The notes beneath the pieces are model-generated. The model made no database searches, had not been told where the DNA came from, and was given only the letters and a program-made list of their open reading frames with translations. The translations under genes and the position numbers were made by a program. Shown here in pieces: positions 47,147-56,133 of a stretch of DNA of 64,000 bases (the stretch's first letter is position 1; every line of letters begins with the position of its first letter). Origin of the DNA: Kiloniellales bacterium (lineage in GTDB: Bacteria; Pseudomonadota; Alphaproteobacteria; Kiloniellales; JAKSDN01); the NCBI GenBank assembly GCA_028280455.1, contig JANQLT010000163.1:32143-96142 (forward strand), given 5' to 3'.

Positions 47147-48628
47147 TCAAATCGGACAAGCGATCCGGCTTCGGTAAAAGCGGCTGACGTGTGGTTCGAC
47201 CTTCTCGAACAGGGCGCGCATCGGTTCGACTCGCGCCGTCAGCTCGACCAAGGTGGCCGCGGCCGCGGCACTCAGATCCGTGAGATCGACGCCGAGGACC
47301 CGCCCGTCCACCACTACGTCGCGGCCGCCGACAATGACACGATCAACGCCGGTTCCGTCTTCGCAAAAGACGACCTGACGGATCGGATCATTCACCGGCA
47401 TGTAGTGCGGCCGCTCGAGACTGAGGCAGACGATGTCCGCCAGATAGCCCGGCGCGATCTGGCCGATTTCATCATCGCGCCCCAAGATCCGGGCACCGCC
47501 TATGGTCGCGGCGCGCAGGATCTCGGGCGCCTCGAGCCACGTTTCGTGATCGCTGTCGCGGATCCGCGAAGCGTAGCATGCATCCCGCATTGCCTCGAAC
47601 ATGTTGAGATTGTCGGAGCAACTGCAGGTGTCGGTCCCGATCCCCACCAGGATTCCGCGGTCGAGCATGTCGCGGACCCGCGATATTCCAGTGCCCAATC
47701 GCATGTTGCTGCCGGCATTGTGGGCGACCGCAACGCCTCGCTCCGCCATCACGTCGAGATCTGCGTCACAGAGCCATATCGCGTGCGCCGCGGTGAAGCC
47801 CGGACGCAGCAGGCTTAGCCGGTCGAGCTCACTGACCAGGCTATGGCCATAGCGCTCCTTCGCGGCCAGGGCCTGTAGGCGCGACTCTGCCAGATGTGTT
47901 TGCAATCCCAACTGGCGCTCCTCCGCTAGGTCGCCGCAGGCGCGCAGAAAGGCTTCGGAGCAGTGCAGGGGTATCGTCGGCCCCAGTGCGAATCTGATGT
48001 CGCCGTTCGGGCTGCCATCAATGATCTCCCGGCAGGCCTCGATGCTGTCGCTGTAGGGGGCGGGATTGAATCTCTCCACCGCCGCGGCTAGCTCGGCTGG
48101 TAAGGCTTCCCGGAGCCCTGGAACTGCGTCATAGAAGCCAATGTCCGACATCATCGGCGCGATCGTCGCGCGGATGCCGACGTGGGCGTAGGCTTCTGCC
48201 ATAGCCGTCAGGCCCTCCGCAGTCGGATGCGGTGTCTCCGCGAAGAGGTCATAGCAAGCCGTAGTCCCTTTGCTGACCATCTCGATGGCACCGATCAGGC
48301 CGATCAGGCGTTTGTCGTCGAGTTGACGGCAGCCGCTGATCCAGGGGCCGGCGGCGATCAGGAGTTCGAGCGGCCAGCGGTCGCCCATGCCCTTGCTGAA
48401 AAAGCCATGCCCGTGAACATGTACGTTCACGAGGCCGGGGATCAGGATCTTGCCGCACATATCAAGTCGCACCGTTTCTGGCTCGACCGCGAGGCTCCCT
48501 GGTTCGCCGATTGCCTGAATGCGCTCGTCGGCGATCAAGATGTCAGCGCGCGCCGCCGTGCCCGCGATGACATTGACGACGAGCCCGTTCTCCAGCAGCC
48601 GGGTGCGCACAGGGCAATCGGAGGTCAT
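47147..48628 (-). CDS. Amidohydrolase of the AtzA/TrzA/MtaD type
   Basis: A 493-residue metal-dependent hydrolase. The HxH pair is H70 and H72 in GLVNVHVHGHG. Other metal or active-site residues are in LQTHLAES, TAAHAIW and GIGTDTCSCSDN. The composite beta domain at both ends and the C-terminal PGYLADIVCLSLERP are typical. This branch deaminates or dechlorinates N-heterocycles and guanidine-like compounds. It lies 14 bases after MmgE/PrpD and is probably cotranscribed. Its substrate is unknown; a ring-bound amino group is a fair guess from family and context. Confidence 0.92.
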   Translation of the reverse strand: MTSDCPVRTRLLENGLVVNVIAGTAARADILIADERIQAIGEPGSLAVEPETVRLDMCGKILIPGLVNVHVHGHGFFSKGMGDRWPLELLIAAGPWISGCRQLDDKRLIGLIGAIEMVSKGTTACYDLFAETPHPTAEGLTAMAEAYAHVGIRATIAPMMSDIGFYDAVPGLREALPAELAAAVERFNPAPYSDSIEACREIIDGSPNGDIRFALGPTIPLHCSEAFLRACGDLAEERQLGLQTHLAESRLQALAAKERYGHSLVSELDRLSLLRPGFTAAHAIWLCDADLDVMAERGVAVAHNAGSNMRLGTGISRVRDMLDRGILVGIGTDTCSCSDNLNMFEAMRDACYASRIRDSDHETWLEAPEILRAATIGGARILGRDDEIGQIAPGYLADIVCLSLERPHYMPVNDPIRQVVFCEDGTGVDRVIVGGRDVVVDGRVLGVDLTDLSAAAAATLVELTARVEPMRALFEKVEPHVSRFYRSRIACPI

Positions 48629-48642
48629 GGTGCGCGGCCTTT

Positions 48643-50013
48643 TCAGTGCGCGGGCAACAGGGCGGTGAGCTTTCGCAGATCAGTGAGCCGATCTAGGGTC
48701 ATCACCGTGTCGAGGATCTGAGCGGCCCGTGACTTGCCCCAGACGGACGCGCCCAGCCGCTGAAATTTCTGCTCTAGCTCCGTTTCGCAATAGGGGTCCT
48801 CGGTATCCCCCTTATTGCTGAACACCTCTGCCTTCAGGCTCTCACCGCTCGATAGCGTGATCGTCATGCGGGCCGGTCGGCGGGCCGGCATCATTCTTGT
48901 GAGGGCCGGATCCTCCCGAACGAAAACCCTTCGCGCCAGTGCTTGTGTCGTCTCGTTGGCAAGCGCTGCGGCGCGATAGCTCTCCAGGCCGGCATGTCCA
49001 TTAACGATGGCGGTTGCCACCGAAAAAGGTAGCGAGAACTTAGCCGCCAGCATGTTCCCCGGCGCTTGATTGGAAAGCTGCGCCGCCAGGGAGTAGGTGT
49101 CAATGTCGACGCGGACGATCTGGGTCGGGTCGAGCGATCCAGCAGGTCGTCCGGCGAGGATATCACCGAGTGCGTCGAGGCTGCCGTGATTGTAGCGGCA
49201 GCAGGCGTGCATCTTGAAATAGTTTCGCGCGATTTCCCAGCGCTTGCCGAGCGCCTCGGTCATAAGGCTCTCTTCGAAGGCCTCGGAAACCACGCTGCCG
49301 TAGACTGTCCGCAGCCCGTCCGCCTCACCGGTGAATCCGGCCCGGATCATCTGGTCCGCGCGTAGGCCGAGTTCGTTGCTAATGCCCGAATAGCTGTTGC
49401 GGACCGTACCCCCTTCCAGCATCGTCCGTCGGCTGGTGGTCAAACCAAGGCACGAGCTGAGATTAACGAGTTCACGGAAGCGCCCGGCGTCGTAACCTCC
49501 CAGCTTGCCGACAGCAACTGCCGCACCAACCGTGCCCCAGGTGCCGTGAGGATGCATCGACAACCGGATCTTCGAAGCGATGCCGATCCGCGAGCCGACC
49601 TCGTAGCCGAGCGCAATCGCTAGCAGGAAGTCGGTGCCGTTGCATCCGAGTGCCTCGCCGCGGGCAAGCGCGGCGGGCACCACGTGGATACCTGGATGGC
49701 CTCTGGCGAACTGATTGCCCTCGTCTAGTTCCAGGAAGGTTCCAGCGGTGCCGTTGACGAAGGCCGCCATCGAGCAGCCAAGCCGCGTCGGGCTGCCGAT
49801 CAGGGTCGCAGGACCGTTCCCTTCCTCAGTGGCCAGGTGCCCGACCAGGTGCTGCATCTGGGGTTCCTGCATTCCGGCGGCGATAACCGCTAGGCTGTCC
49901 GCGACCACCCAACGGCTGCGGTTGATCACCTCTACCGGCAGAGCCGAGAAATCGGTGCGCGCGAGAAACCGCGCCAGAGTCTCCTGATGAGAGACCTTGA
50001 GATCGTCAGGCAT
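48643..50013 (-). CDS. MmgE/PrpD-family protein
   Basis: A 456-residue protein of the family that includes 2-methylcitrate dehydratase (PrpD), iminodisuccinate epimerase and cis-aconitate decarboxylase. Family blocks are AAFVNGTAGTFLELDEGNQF near residue 84, HPGIHVVPAALA, ALGYEVGSRIG and FKMHACCRYNHGSLDAL. Together with the LeuCD-like and PrpB-like genes of this segment it gives a dehydratase, hydratase, lyase series like the methylcitrate cycle without the synthase. ATG 50013 overlaps the end of an amidohydrolase remnant. Confidence 0.9.
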   Translation of the reverse strand: MPDDLKVSHQETLARFLARTDFSALPVEVINRSRWVVADSLAVIAAGMQEPQMQHLVGHLATEEGNGPATLIGSPTRLGCSMAAFVNGTAGTFLELDEGNQFARGHPGIHVVPAALARGEALGCNGTDFLLAIALGYEVGSRIGIASKIRLSMHPHGTWGTVGAAVAVGKLGGYDAGRFRELVNLSSCLGLTTSRRTMLEGGTVRNSYSGISNELGLRADQMIRAGFTGEADGLRTVYGSVVSEAFEESLMTEALGKRWEIARNYFKMHACCRYNHGSLDALGDILAGRPAGSLDPTQIVRVDIDTYSLAAQLSNQAPGNMLAAKFSLPFSVATAIVNGHAGLESYRAAALANETTQALARRVFVREDPALTRMMPARRPARMTITLSSGESLKAEVFSNKGDTEDPYCETELEQKFQRLGASVWGKSRAAQILDTVMTLDRLTDLRKLTALLPAH

Positions 50014-50350
50014 TCTTCGCCTCTCTTTGATTGAGGGATTCGAAGACCGAGCCCAGGAGCACTCGCTTCTCGGCCCAATCCCATACTTTCCGAAACCCTG
50101 TCCCGCCCGCAGCGGTCAGTCCTTCTTCGTGCCGCCGGACAGAGATGCCGTTTCGCACGAGAACCTCCCCGTCGACCATGGCGTGGTCGACGTCACGACC
50201 CGAACCGCTCCACACCAAAGTCGGCAACGGGCTGCGTATTGGCTGAAGATCGAACCGATCCAGTTTTGTGCCGAGGCGGCCTGCCGTGGCGCCGATCTGC
50301 AGCCAGCCGAGATCTGGACGGCCGGGATCCCAACAGCCGGGGACATCGGC
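50006..50350 (-). pseudogene. C-terminal remnant of an amidohydrolase
   Basis: The reading contains KLDRFDLQPIRSPLPTLVW, then GRDVDHAMVDGEVLVRNG, the end-piece of AtzA/TrzA-type amidohydrolases, where the C-terminal beta domain closes over the barrel. All metal-binding motifs are missing, and the upstream part degenerates near 50350. It sits directly before MmgE/PrpD, so the operon once had a second amidohydrolase. Confidence 0.6.
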
Positions 50351-50884
50351 CGCGACCGTCGCCGCCGTCCCGGCCATCTCCCGCGCCGATCCCCTGTCGG
50401 GGCCGCAAGGATCGCGGGGACGGCGAGAGGTAGAGCCACTGCGTTGCTGCGTGGGGTCGTTGTCAAGCTTACTCCATGGCTTCGGCACTTAAGTCTCCCC
50501 GCGGAGCAGTGTAGCGATGAAATTAAGTTATATCTATATGACATTAGGAGGTGCAACCCGACGTCGAAGGAAGTCTCCGGCCGTTCCCAGCGGCCAGCGC
50601 CCGGCTTGCCGCGGGCGGGGAACGAGACGGTCTGGCAGGCCGTGCGCGGGCGACCTGGCCTAAGGAGACCCGCGGTTGACATGAGTATCCGTCTATGAAG
50701 GGACGGCGCGGCCGGCTCTCTCAAATCTGCTTGCACAGGGATGTATAAATTGATTATAAATATATAACATCATAATGAAGTGTTAATCATACGGTGGCTG
50801 CACAGGCGGACAATCTTCAGGTGATTGAGCCGCTCAGCCCATCGCTGAAACGAAACAGGATCGATCAGAAACGGGAGGAATGAC
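50351..50884. promoter_or_regulatory. Divergent promoter region upstream of the Aap-like transporter
   Basis: About 530 bases hold no intact gene. Two AT-rich patches (50515-50560 and 50740-50790) stand out from the GC-rich surroundings; the second contains the shared motif ATAACATCATAAT at 50764-50776. The region should hold promoters for the transporter on the plus strand and for the MmgE/PrpD set on the minus strand. Confidence 0.45.
50764..50776. promoter_or_regulatory. Candidate operator, second copy
   Basis: ATAACATCATAAT is the inverted near-copy (12 of 13) of the motif at 39739-39751. It is 108 bases before the binding-protein start, in the AT-rich patch. Confidence 0.4.
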
Positions 50885-51922
50885 GTGAGACAGCTTGACG
50901 TGAAATGTTTGTGGGCCGTCCCCCTCGGATTGGTCTTGGGAATGGCGGCGTCCGTTCCGGCCGCGGCCGGGACCGTGGTCGATGCCATCAACAGCCGTAG
51001 CGAGATCCGTTGCGGTGTCAGCCAGGGAACACCGGGTTTCTCCGCTCCCGACAGTGCCGGAAACTGGAAGGGCCTTGATGTCGAGATCTGCGAGGCCTTG
51101 GCCGTCGCGATGTTCAACGACAAGTCCAAAGTCGATTGGATCTCGCTCCAATTCTCTCAAGTGTTCCCCGCGCTTAATTCAGGAGATATCGACCTCATTA
51201 ACCGATCGATCCTGAAGACCGTCGGTCGGGACGTTGACATGGGACTGGAGTATCCGGGCGTTACCTACTTCTCCGGCCAGACATTCATGGTGCCGAAGGC
51301 GCTGAATGTCACAAAGCCGCAACAACTCAATGGTGCTACCATTTGCGTCCTCGGCGGGACCGGCACGCAAGCAACGCTGAATGACTATTTTCGTGAGAAG
51401 GGCTTCACTTACACACCAGCGGTGTTTGAAGACCAAGATCTTATGTATCAGGCCTATGAACAAGGCCGGTGCGATGCGGTGACGACCGAACCGCCCATTC
51501 TTGCATCGCGGCGCAGCGTGTTCCAAGCGCCTGGCGACCATCTGATCATGGAAGAGCTGATCTCTAAAGAGATTGTCGGACCGATCGTGAAACATGGCGA
51601 CGACGAATGGCGGGATCTCGTTAAAGTCGTACTATGGGGACTCGTCGCCTTGGAAGAGGAAGGAATCACACAGGCGAATGCGGCTGAGTTGCGCAAGACT
51701 GCGACGAAACCAGAGGTGAGGCGAATGCTGGGGCTCGAAGGCGAGCTGGGCAAAGGGATTGGCCTCCGCACCGGGTGGCTCGCGGACGTCGCAGAAAAGG
51801 TCGGCAACTACGGCGAGATTTATGACCGCAATGTGGGTCCCAATACGCCGCTGGGTTTGAAACGCGGATTGAACGCGCTATGGAAGGATGGCGGTTTGAT
51901 GATTTCACCTCCGTTCCGCTGA
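50885..51922 (+). CDS. General amino-acid-type ABC binding protein (AapJ-like)
   Basis: A 345-residue periplasmic protein. The GTG start follows a strong GGGAGGAA site, and the signal peptide runs to VPAAAG. The mature protein reads INSRSEIRCGVSQGTPGFS, then GLDVEICEALAVAMF and, near the end, GLRTGWLADVAEKVGNYGEI, all typical of AapJ. Relatives bind a broad range of L-amino acids; in this catabolic island the ligand is more likely an amino-acid-like or cyclic amide substrate. Confidence 0.93.
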   Translation: MRQLDVKCLWAVPLGLVLGMAASVPAAAGTVVDAINSRSEIRCGVSQGTPGFSAPDSAGNWKGLDVEICEALAVAMFNDKSKVDWISLQFSQVFPALNSGDIDLINRSILKTVGRDVDMGLEYPGVTYFSGQTFMVPKALNVTKPQQLNGATICVLGGTGTQATLNDYFREKGFTYTPAVFEDQDLMYQAYEQGRCDAVTTEPPILASRRSVFQAPGDHLIMEELISKEIVGPIVKHGDDEWRDLVKVVLWGLVALEEEGITQANAAELRKTATKPEVRRMLGLEGELGKGIGLRTGWLADVAEKVGNYGEIYDRNVGPNTPLGLKRGLNALWKDGGLMISPPFR

Positions 51923-51955
51923 CAACATCGCGGAGTGGCCGAGCAGAGACTGTCC

Positions 51956-52909
51956 ATGACCGGGCAATCGAGAGGAACAGGCCAATGGTTTAGTACTGGG
52001 AAAGCCGCCACCGTCTTTGTTGTAGTGCTGGCCTCGGTGGCGGCGATGATGTGGCTCCTCTTCGATGGCGTCCTGGCGCTTGATTTCCTCGTGGCGCAGG
52101 CGAACTTCGAAGTCAGCGACACGCTGATCCGGTTCTCGAGCACTGATGCAAATGCCCGCGCGATTGCCGCGGGCATTTTGAATGTCGTGGTTGTCGGGTC
52201 GTTTGCTTCGGTTCTTGCCTGTGTATTTGCCGCGGGCCTCACACTACTCCGGCTGACGGGTCAATCGCCCCTGGTCGAAATGACCAGAGCGTTCGTCGAC
52301 ATCATTCGTGGAGTGCCTCTGCTATTGCAGATCGTGGCGCTCTATTTTTCCCTGCTCGCGCTGCCACCGCCGAGTAGCGCGACGCCGGTGATGGACTGCT
52401 TGCTTCTTACCAACCGCGGTCTCTACTTGCCGATGCTGACCATTTCGGGCATCGAATGCCCTGCGCTCGCTGGATTTCGAGTTGACGGTGGGTTTCGCAT
52501 CTCTATCGAGATGTCGGCCCTTGTACTTGGGTTGTCGGTTTACGCAGCGGCCTTCTTATCCGAGATTCTCCGTGGCGCCATTTTGGCTGTTCCAAACGGC
52601 CAGTGGGATGCGGCCCGCGCCCTGGGTCTGAAGCCGATCAGGACGTTTTTCCTCGTTATTCTTCCGCAAGCGCTCGTGGCCTCCATCCCGCCGGCCACAA
52701 GTGTTTTCGCCGGTGTGTACAAGAATACATCACTCGGAATCGCGATCGGCTACAGCGATTTGATGATGATCAGCAATAGCATCATTACGATAACGGGCCG
52801 AGCGTTCGAGATGATGGCGATCGTTTGCATTGCCTTTTTCATTGTAAACTACTCTGTGAACACCGGTCTCACGTTGTTTCATCAGCGCTTGCTAAAGCGC
52901 TATGGTTGA
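51956..52909 (+). CDS. Amino-acid ABC permease (AapQ-like)
   Basis: A 317-residue membrane protein from ATG 51956; GTG 51935 is an alternative but sits on its own ribosome-site-like sequence. MTRAFVDIIRGVPLLLQIVAL is the conserved periplasmic loop region, and NGQWDAARALGLKPIRTFFLVILPQA the coupling loop. A long insert between them (residues 135-190) is usual for AapQ. Its end overlaps the next permease by eight bases. A perfect hairpin lies inside its early coding region. Confidence 0.92.
   Translation: MTGQSRGTGQWFSTGKAATVFVVVLASVAAMMWLLFDGVLALDFLVAQANFEVSDTLIRFSSTDANARAIAAGILNVVVVGSFASVLACVFAAGLTLLRLTGQSPLVEMTRAFVDIIRGVPLLLQIVALYFSLLALPPPSSATPVMDCLLLTNRGLYLPMLTISGIECPALAGFRVDGGFRISIEMSALVLGLSVYAAAFLSEILRGAILAVPNGQWDAARALGLKPIRTFFLVILPQALVASIPPATSVFAGVYKNTSLGIAIGYSDLMMISNSIITITGRAFEMMAIVCIAFFIVNYSVNTGLTLFHQRLLKRYG
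52151..52177 (+). promoter_or_regulatory. Terminator-like hairpin inside the aapQ-like gene
   Basis: A perfect 10-bp stem (AATGCCCGCG with CGCGGGCATT, seven-base loop) followed by TT lies about 200 bases into the coding sequence. It may cause partial termination beyond the binding-protein gene, as intercistronic hairpins do elsewhere in the window. Confidence 0.4.
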
Positions 52910-53948
52910 TAGTGCTCCGCCAATCGTCCGGGCTCCCGTTTTTACGGTCAGTCGGGCCGTTTCAGCGCTGCTCTGGGTCTTAGTGATCATTGCGATCCTA
53001 CCCACGATTAGATGGCTATTCATCGACGCGCAAGTCATCGGAACGGCCGCCGAGTGCCGTGCTAGCAGTGGCGCCTGTTGGGCTTTCGTTCTGGAGAAGC
53101 TGCCTTTCTTGGTGCATGGGTTTCTGGTTTCGCAAGTCGGAGCACCGCAAACCCTGTTTGTCGTGCTTTCGCTCGTCAAAGTCGCGCTCCTGTTTGCCCT
53201 GCCGGTATGGGGCAACCGGGTACTGGTCCCAATAATTGTCATCCAGATCCTGACGACTGCGGTCGTTGTTGCGCCTGGGCTGATCGGTCTTTCCGAACTG
53301 TCAGGACGCTGGAGCGGCCTGTTCCTGACGATCAGCCTAATGCTAGACGGACTGCCCATTGCTCTTGCCTTGGGAACGCTAATGGCCGTGGCGCGCACAT
53401 CGGATTCCTCATTTACGAGAATGACGGTTGGCTTTTTCGTAGACGCATGTCGAGCGATCCCGCTCGTCGCGATCCTGTTCTTCGCCGCAGTGGTCTTCCC
53501 CCATTTCCTGGGTCAAGAGTTTACACCTTCAAAGTTGGTCCGTGGCTGGACGACCTTCGTGATCTTTGCTGCATGCTATTTCTGCGAAGCCGTACGCGGT
53601 GGTCTCGTCGCTGTTGGGTACGGGCAGGTCGACGGCGCACGCTCACTCGGTCTGAAGCGATGGCAGATCACCCTGTTCATCCGCCTGCCACAGGCTATGA
53701 CGACGGCCTGGCCAACCATCACAACCAATCTGGTCGCCTTTACGAAGGACTCCAGTCTCATTTCGATCATCGGTGTGACAGAGTTGTTCGGTGCGCTGCG
53801 GTTTTCGCTCAGCGATTCCGAATGGCTCGGGTTTTTTCTTGAGGGCTACATCTTCGTCGGCGTGCTCTATTTCGCGCTTTGCCAACTGGTTATCGGCTGG
53901 GGGCGTTTGATGGAGCGTCGTCTAGCCCGCTTCGCCAATGTGACCTGA
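52902..53948 (+). CDS. Amino-acid ABC permease (AapM-like)
   Basis: A 348-residue membrane protein with the AapM start region followed by about eight hydrophobic segments. The FFVDACRAIPLVAILFFAAV block and the coupling loop YGQVDGARSLGLKRWQITLFIRLPQA are visible. No AapP ATPase gene follows; the next gene encodes a creatininase-family protein. The transporter must borrow an ATPase, perhaps the GlnQ-type one at 35103 (inference). Confidence 0.92.
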   Translation: MVDSAPPIVRAPVFTVSRAVSALLWVLVIIAILPTIRWLFIDAQVIGTAAECRASSGACWAFVLEKLPFLVHGFLVSQVGAPQTLFVVLSLVKVALLFALPVWGNRVLVPIIVIQILTTAVVVAPGLIGLSELSGRWSGLFLTISLMLDGLPIALALGTLMAVARTSDSSFTRMTVGFFVDACRAIPLVAILFFAAVVFPHFLGQEFTPSKLVRGWTTFVIFAACYFCEAVRGGLVAVGYGQVDGARSLGLKRWQITLFIRLPQAMTTAWPTITTNLVAFTKDSSLISIIGVTELFGALRFSLSDSEWLGFFLEGYIFVGVLYFALCQLVIGWGRLMERRLARFANVT

Positions 53949-53973
53949 GCAGCCAAAAGCCTAGGAGCCCAGC

Positions 53974-54780
53974 ATGTCAGATGACTACTATCGCCTTAGG
54001 AGCACGCAAATCGCCGAGGCGGTCGCTGCGGATACGCCCGTCATAATATGTCTCGGCGCTACCGAGCAGCATGGGAGTCACTTACCGCTGGGGACAGATA
54101 CCTATCAAGTTGAGGAACTGGCGCGCAGTGCCATTAAGTTTCTCGACACGCGTGGGATTGCTGCTCTGCTGGGACCGTCAATACCGTTCGGTCCACGGCA
54201 GTTCCAATGCGAGGCGCCAGTCGACTTCCCAGGCACAATAGCGATCTCGAATAAGACGATGCAGCAGCTGTTGCGCGAGGTGTGTGCGGAGCTTATCCGA
54301 CATGGCTTTCGGCGGCTCTATATCGTCATCGGAAATGCGGAAAGCGATGCGCCTGCCCAGATCGCGGCGAAGGAGCTTTCGGAGGAAACCGACGCGGTTG
54401 TCACCACGGTCAACTGGATGGTGGTGATCACGGAGCTTTATCAAAACCAGATTTCATTTCAGACCCCGCAAGGTCACGGAGGTGCCGGAGAGACCGCACG
54501 AATACTTGCAATCTTGCCAGAACTTGTCGATCTGAAAGCATCTCGTGCCTACCACCCCAAGATCCCCGCATCAAATTTGGACCGAGATGCCTTGCCTTAT
54601 CTTGGAGGTGGCATCGGGCGGTACAAACTACCGCCGGACGCATTCGATGATGCGTTCGAAGGTATCGTCGGCGCACCGGCCGAAGCCACTGCGGAGATCG
54701 GCCGACAGCTCTTCGCAGTTATCGGCAAGTGGATTGCCGATGTGATTGCGTTTGAAGAAGGTCTATGGACAGGGCGCTGA
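53974..54780 (+). CDS. Creatininase-family amidohydrolase
   Basis: A 268-residue protein. The first metal motif is complete: E31, H33 and D42 in LGATEQHGSHLPLGTDT. The second motif, N-G-H-x-E in creatininase, reads I-G-N-A-E here: E123 is kept while the histidine is N121. The later GHGGAGETA block is conserved. Family members open cyclic amides such as creatinine, or act on formamides and dehydroascorbate-like lactones. The altered ligand suggests a different metal or substrate. It lies 26 bases after the transporter and is likely cotranscribed. Confidence 0.88.
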   Translation: MSDDYYRLRSTQIAEAVAADTPVIICLGATEQHGSHLPLGTDTYQVEELARSAIKFLDTRGIAALLGPSIPFGPRQFQCEAPVDFPGTIAISNKTMQQLLREVCAELIRHGFRRLYIVIGNAESDAPAQIAAKELSEETDAVVTTVNWMVVITELYQNQISFQTPQGHGGAGETARILAILPELVDLKASRAYHPKIPASNLDRDALPYLGGGIGRYKLPPDAFDDAFEGIVGAPAEATAEIGRQLFAVIGKWIADVIAFEEGLWTGR

Positions 54781-54852
54781 TACCTCTCTCGCCTATACCA
54801 GACTTCGATAGTGGTGACTTGTTTCACTGTGCAGGAAAAGGGCAGTTTGCGA

Positions 54853-55620
54853 TCACGAGGACGGACACCAGACGCGCGCATCGTTCTGCGTAACGCGAAC
54901 GACTTTCATCCCGTACTCGTATCGATCCGGGCGATAGAGACCGCGGATCAATTCGACTGGGCGGCCCTGATCATCCCGGACCACCCTAGTTATGAAAATT
55001 AGAGCCGTGCCGACAGGCACATGGAGGAGAGTGGCTACATCCGAATCCGCAACGCGTGCACTGATAGTCTGGTCGGCACTATCGACCTTCACTCCGGCGC
55101 GCTCCAGGAGCCCCAATAGTGGTTGCGACTTCAAATCGGCTTCCTCGAACGACCGGCCGATGTCCTCAGGCAAATAGGCGACAAGATGTGACAGGGGCTC
55201 GTTTTTGTAGGATCGCACGCGGACTGATCGCTGCACAATGGCGTTTTTAGGCAATTCAAGCTGCTCGCGAACGTCGGGAGTGGCGGGTGCGTAGCCAAAC
55301 TCGATCAGGTCGACCTTCGTTTTCAGGCCCATGATGACCAAGTTCTCAAGCAAGCCGCTGATGTTTGTGTGCAGCCGCGACGCAAACTTTTTGGGGACGA
55401 CGAATGTACCTCGCCCTCTCTTGCGCTGAATCAACCCCTCAGCCTGCAACTCATCCATTGCACGGCGTACTGTTATTCGTGACACGTTGAATTGATCGAC
55501 GAGTTCCTGCTCCGTCGGCATCGCTTCCGAAGGCAAGTACAGACCATCCAGGATTCTCTGCCTTATCGTAACGTACACCTGATAATATAGAGGTACTGGT
55601 GAATCCGACGATTGCAGCAT
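54853..55620 (-). CDS. GntR-family regulator, HutC type
   Basis: A 255-residue regulator. The N-terminal GntR winged helix is clear (VPLYYQVYVTIRQRILDGLY, PTEQELVDQFNVSRITVRRA, then LIQRKRGRGTFV). The C-terminal UTRA ligand domain spans residues 95-250. It converges on the creatininase gene with a 72-base gap and probably senses an intermediate of the B-C catabolic pathway. TTATCATAA in its own upstream region resembles sites in the two divergent promoters. Confidence 0.93.
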   Translation of the reverse strand: MLQSSDSPVPLYYQVYVTIRQRILDGLYLPSEAMPTEQELVDQFNVSRITVRRAMDELQAEGLIQRKRGRGTFVVPKKFASRLHTNISGLLENLVIMGLKTKVDLIEFGYAPATPDVREQLELPKNAIVQRSVRVRSYKNEPLSHLVAYLPEDIGRSFEEADLKSQPLLGLLERAGVKVDSADQTISARVADSDVATLLHVPVGTALIFITRVVRDDQGRPVELIRGLYRPDRYEYGMKVVRVTQNDARVWCPSS

Positions 55621-55748
55621 TGTATGACTCCAAATCTCGAACTTACAAAGATGGTCCTCGCTTGCAGATCTGAGCGGTTCACAACTCGCCCCGCCTCATA
55701 ACCTCTCGTAAACGAAAGCCATTCTTGAAGTGATGCCTTCTCATTACA

Positions 55749-55757
55749 TTATCATAA
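55749..55757. promoter_or_regulatory. Candidate GntR autoregulatory site
   Basis: TTATCATAA is the reverse complement of TTATGATAA at 39748-39756 and lies 130 bases upstream of the GntR start in a local AT-rich patch. Confidence 0.3.
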
Positions 55758-56133
55758 TAGCCGGACATTTGTGGAGATTATGCTCGCATCGTGTGTGCAG
55801 CACTGCCCCATCACAGCATGCTGAACGAGGTTGACTGAAGGACCAAGCTTCGGTTGCGCGGTCTGAGCGGCATGCCGCCAATCAGCAAAATAGAGGCTCT
55901 GGTCGATCCCTTCTGCCAGCACAGCCTGACGATGCTGTCCTCGCCGCTTAGGCCGGCAAGGACGATCGGATGTTCTCTTTGCTGATTGCTGCTTGCGCGT
56001 CATCCGGCGGATCTCCTAGATGATCTTCTCCGCCGGCTCCTTCGATTGAGCGGATCTCTGTCTCGTCTTCACTTCTTGGTGCTTGCGATGAGCCGGGAAT
56101 TCTCCCTTGTTCAATGTCCAAAATCTGGCTCTC
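55758..56133. other. Gene-free stretch between GntR and repeat C
   Basis: No protein with recognisable motifs on either strand. The open frames here are short, overlapping and antisense to each other, consistent with decayed DNA. Confidence 0.4.
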
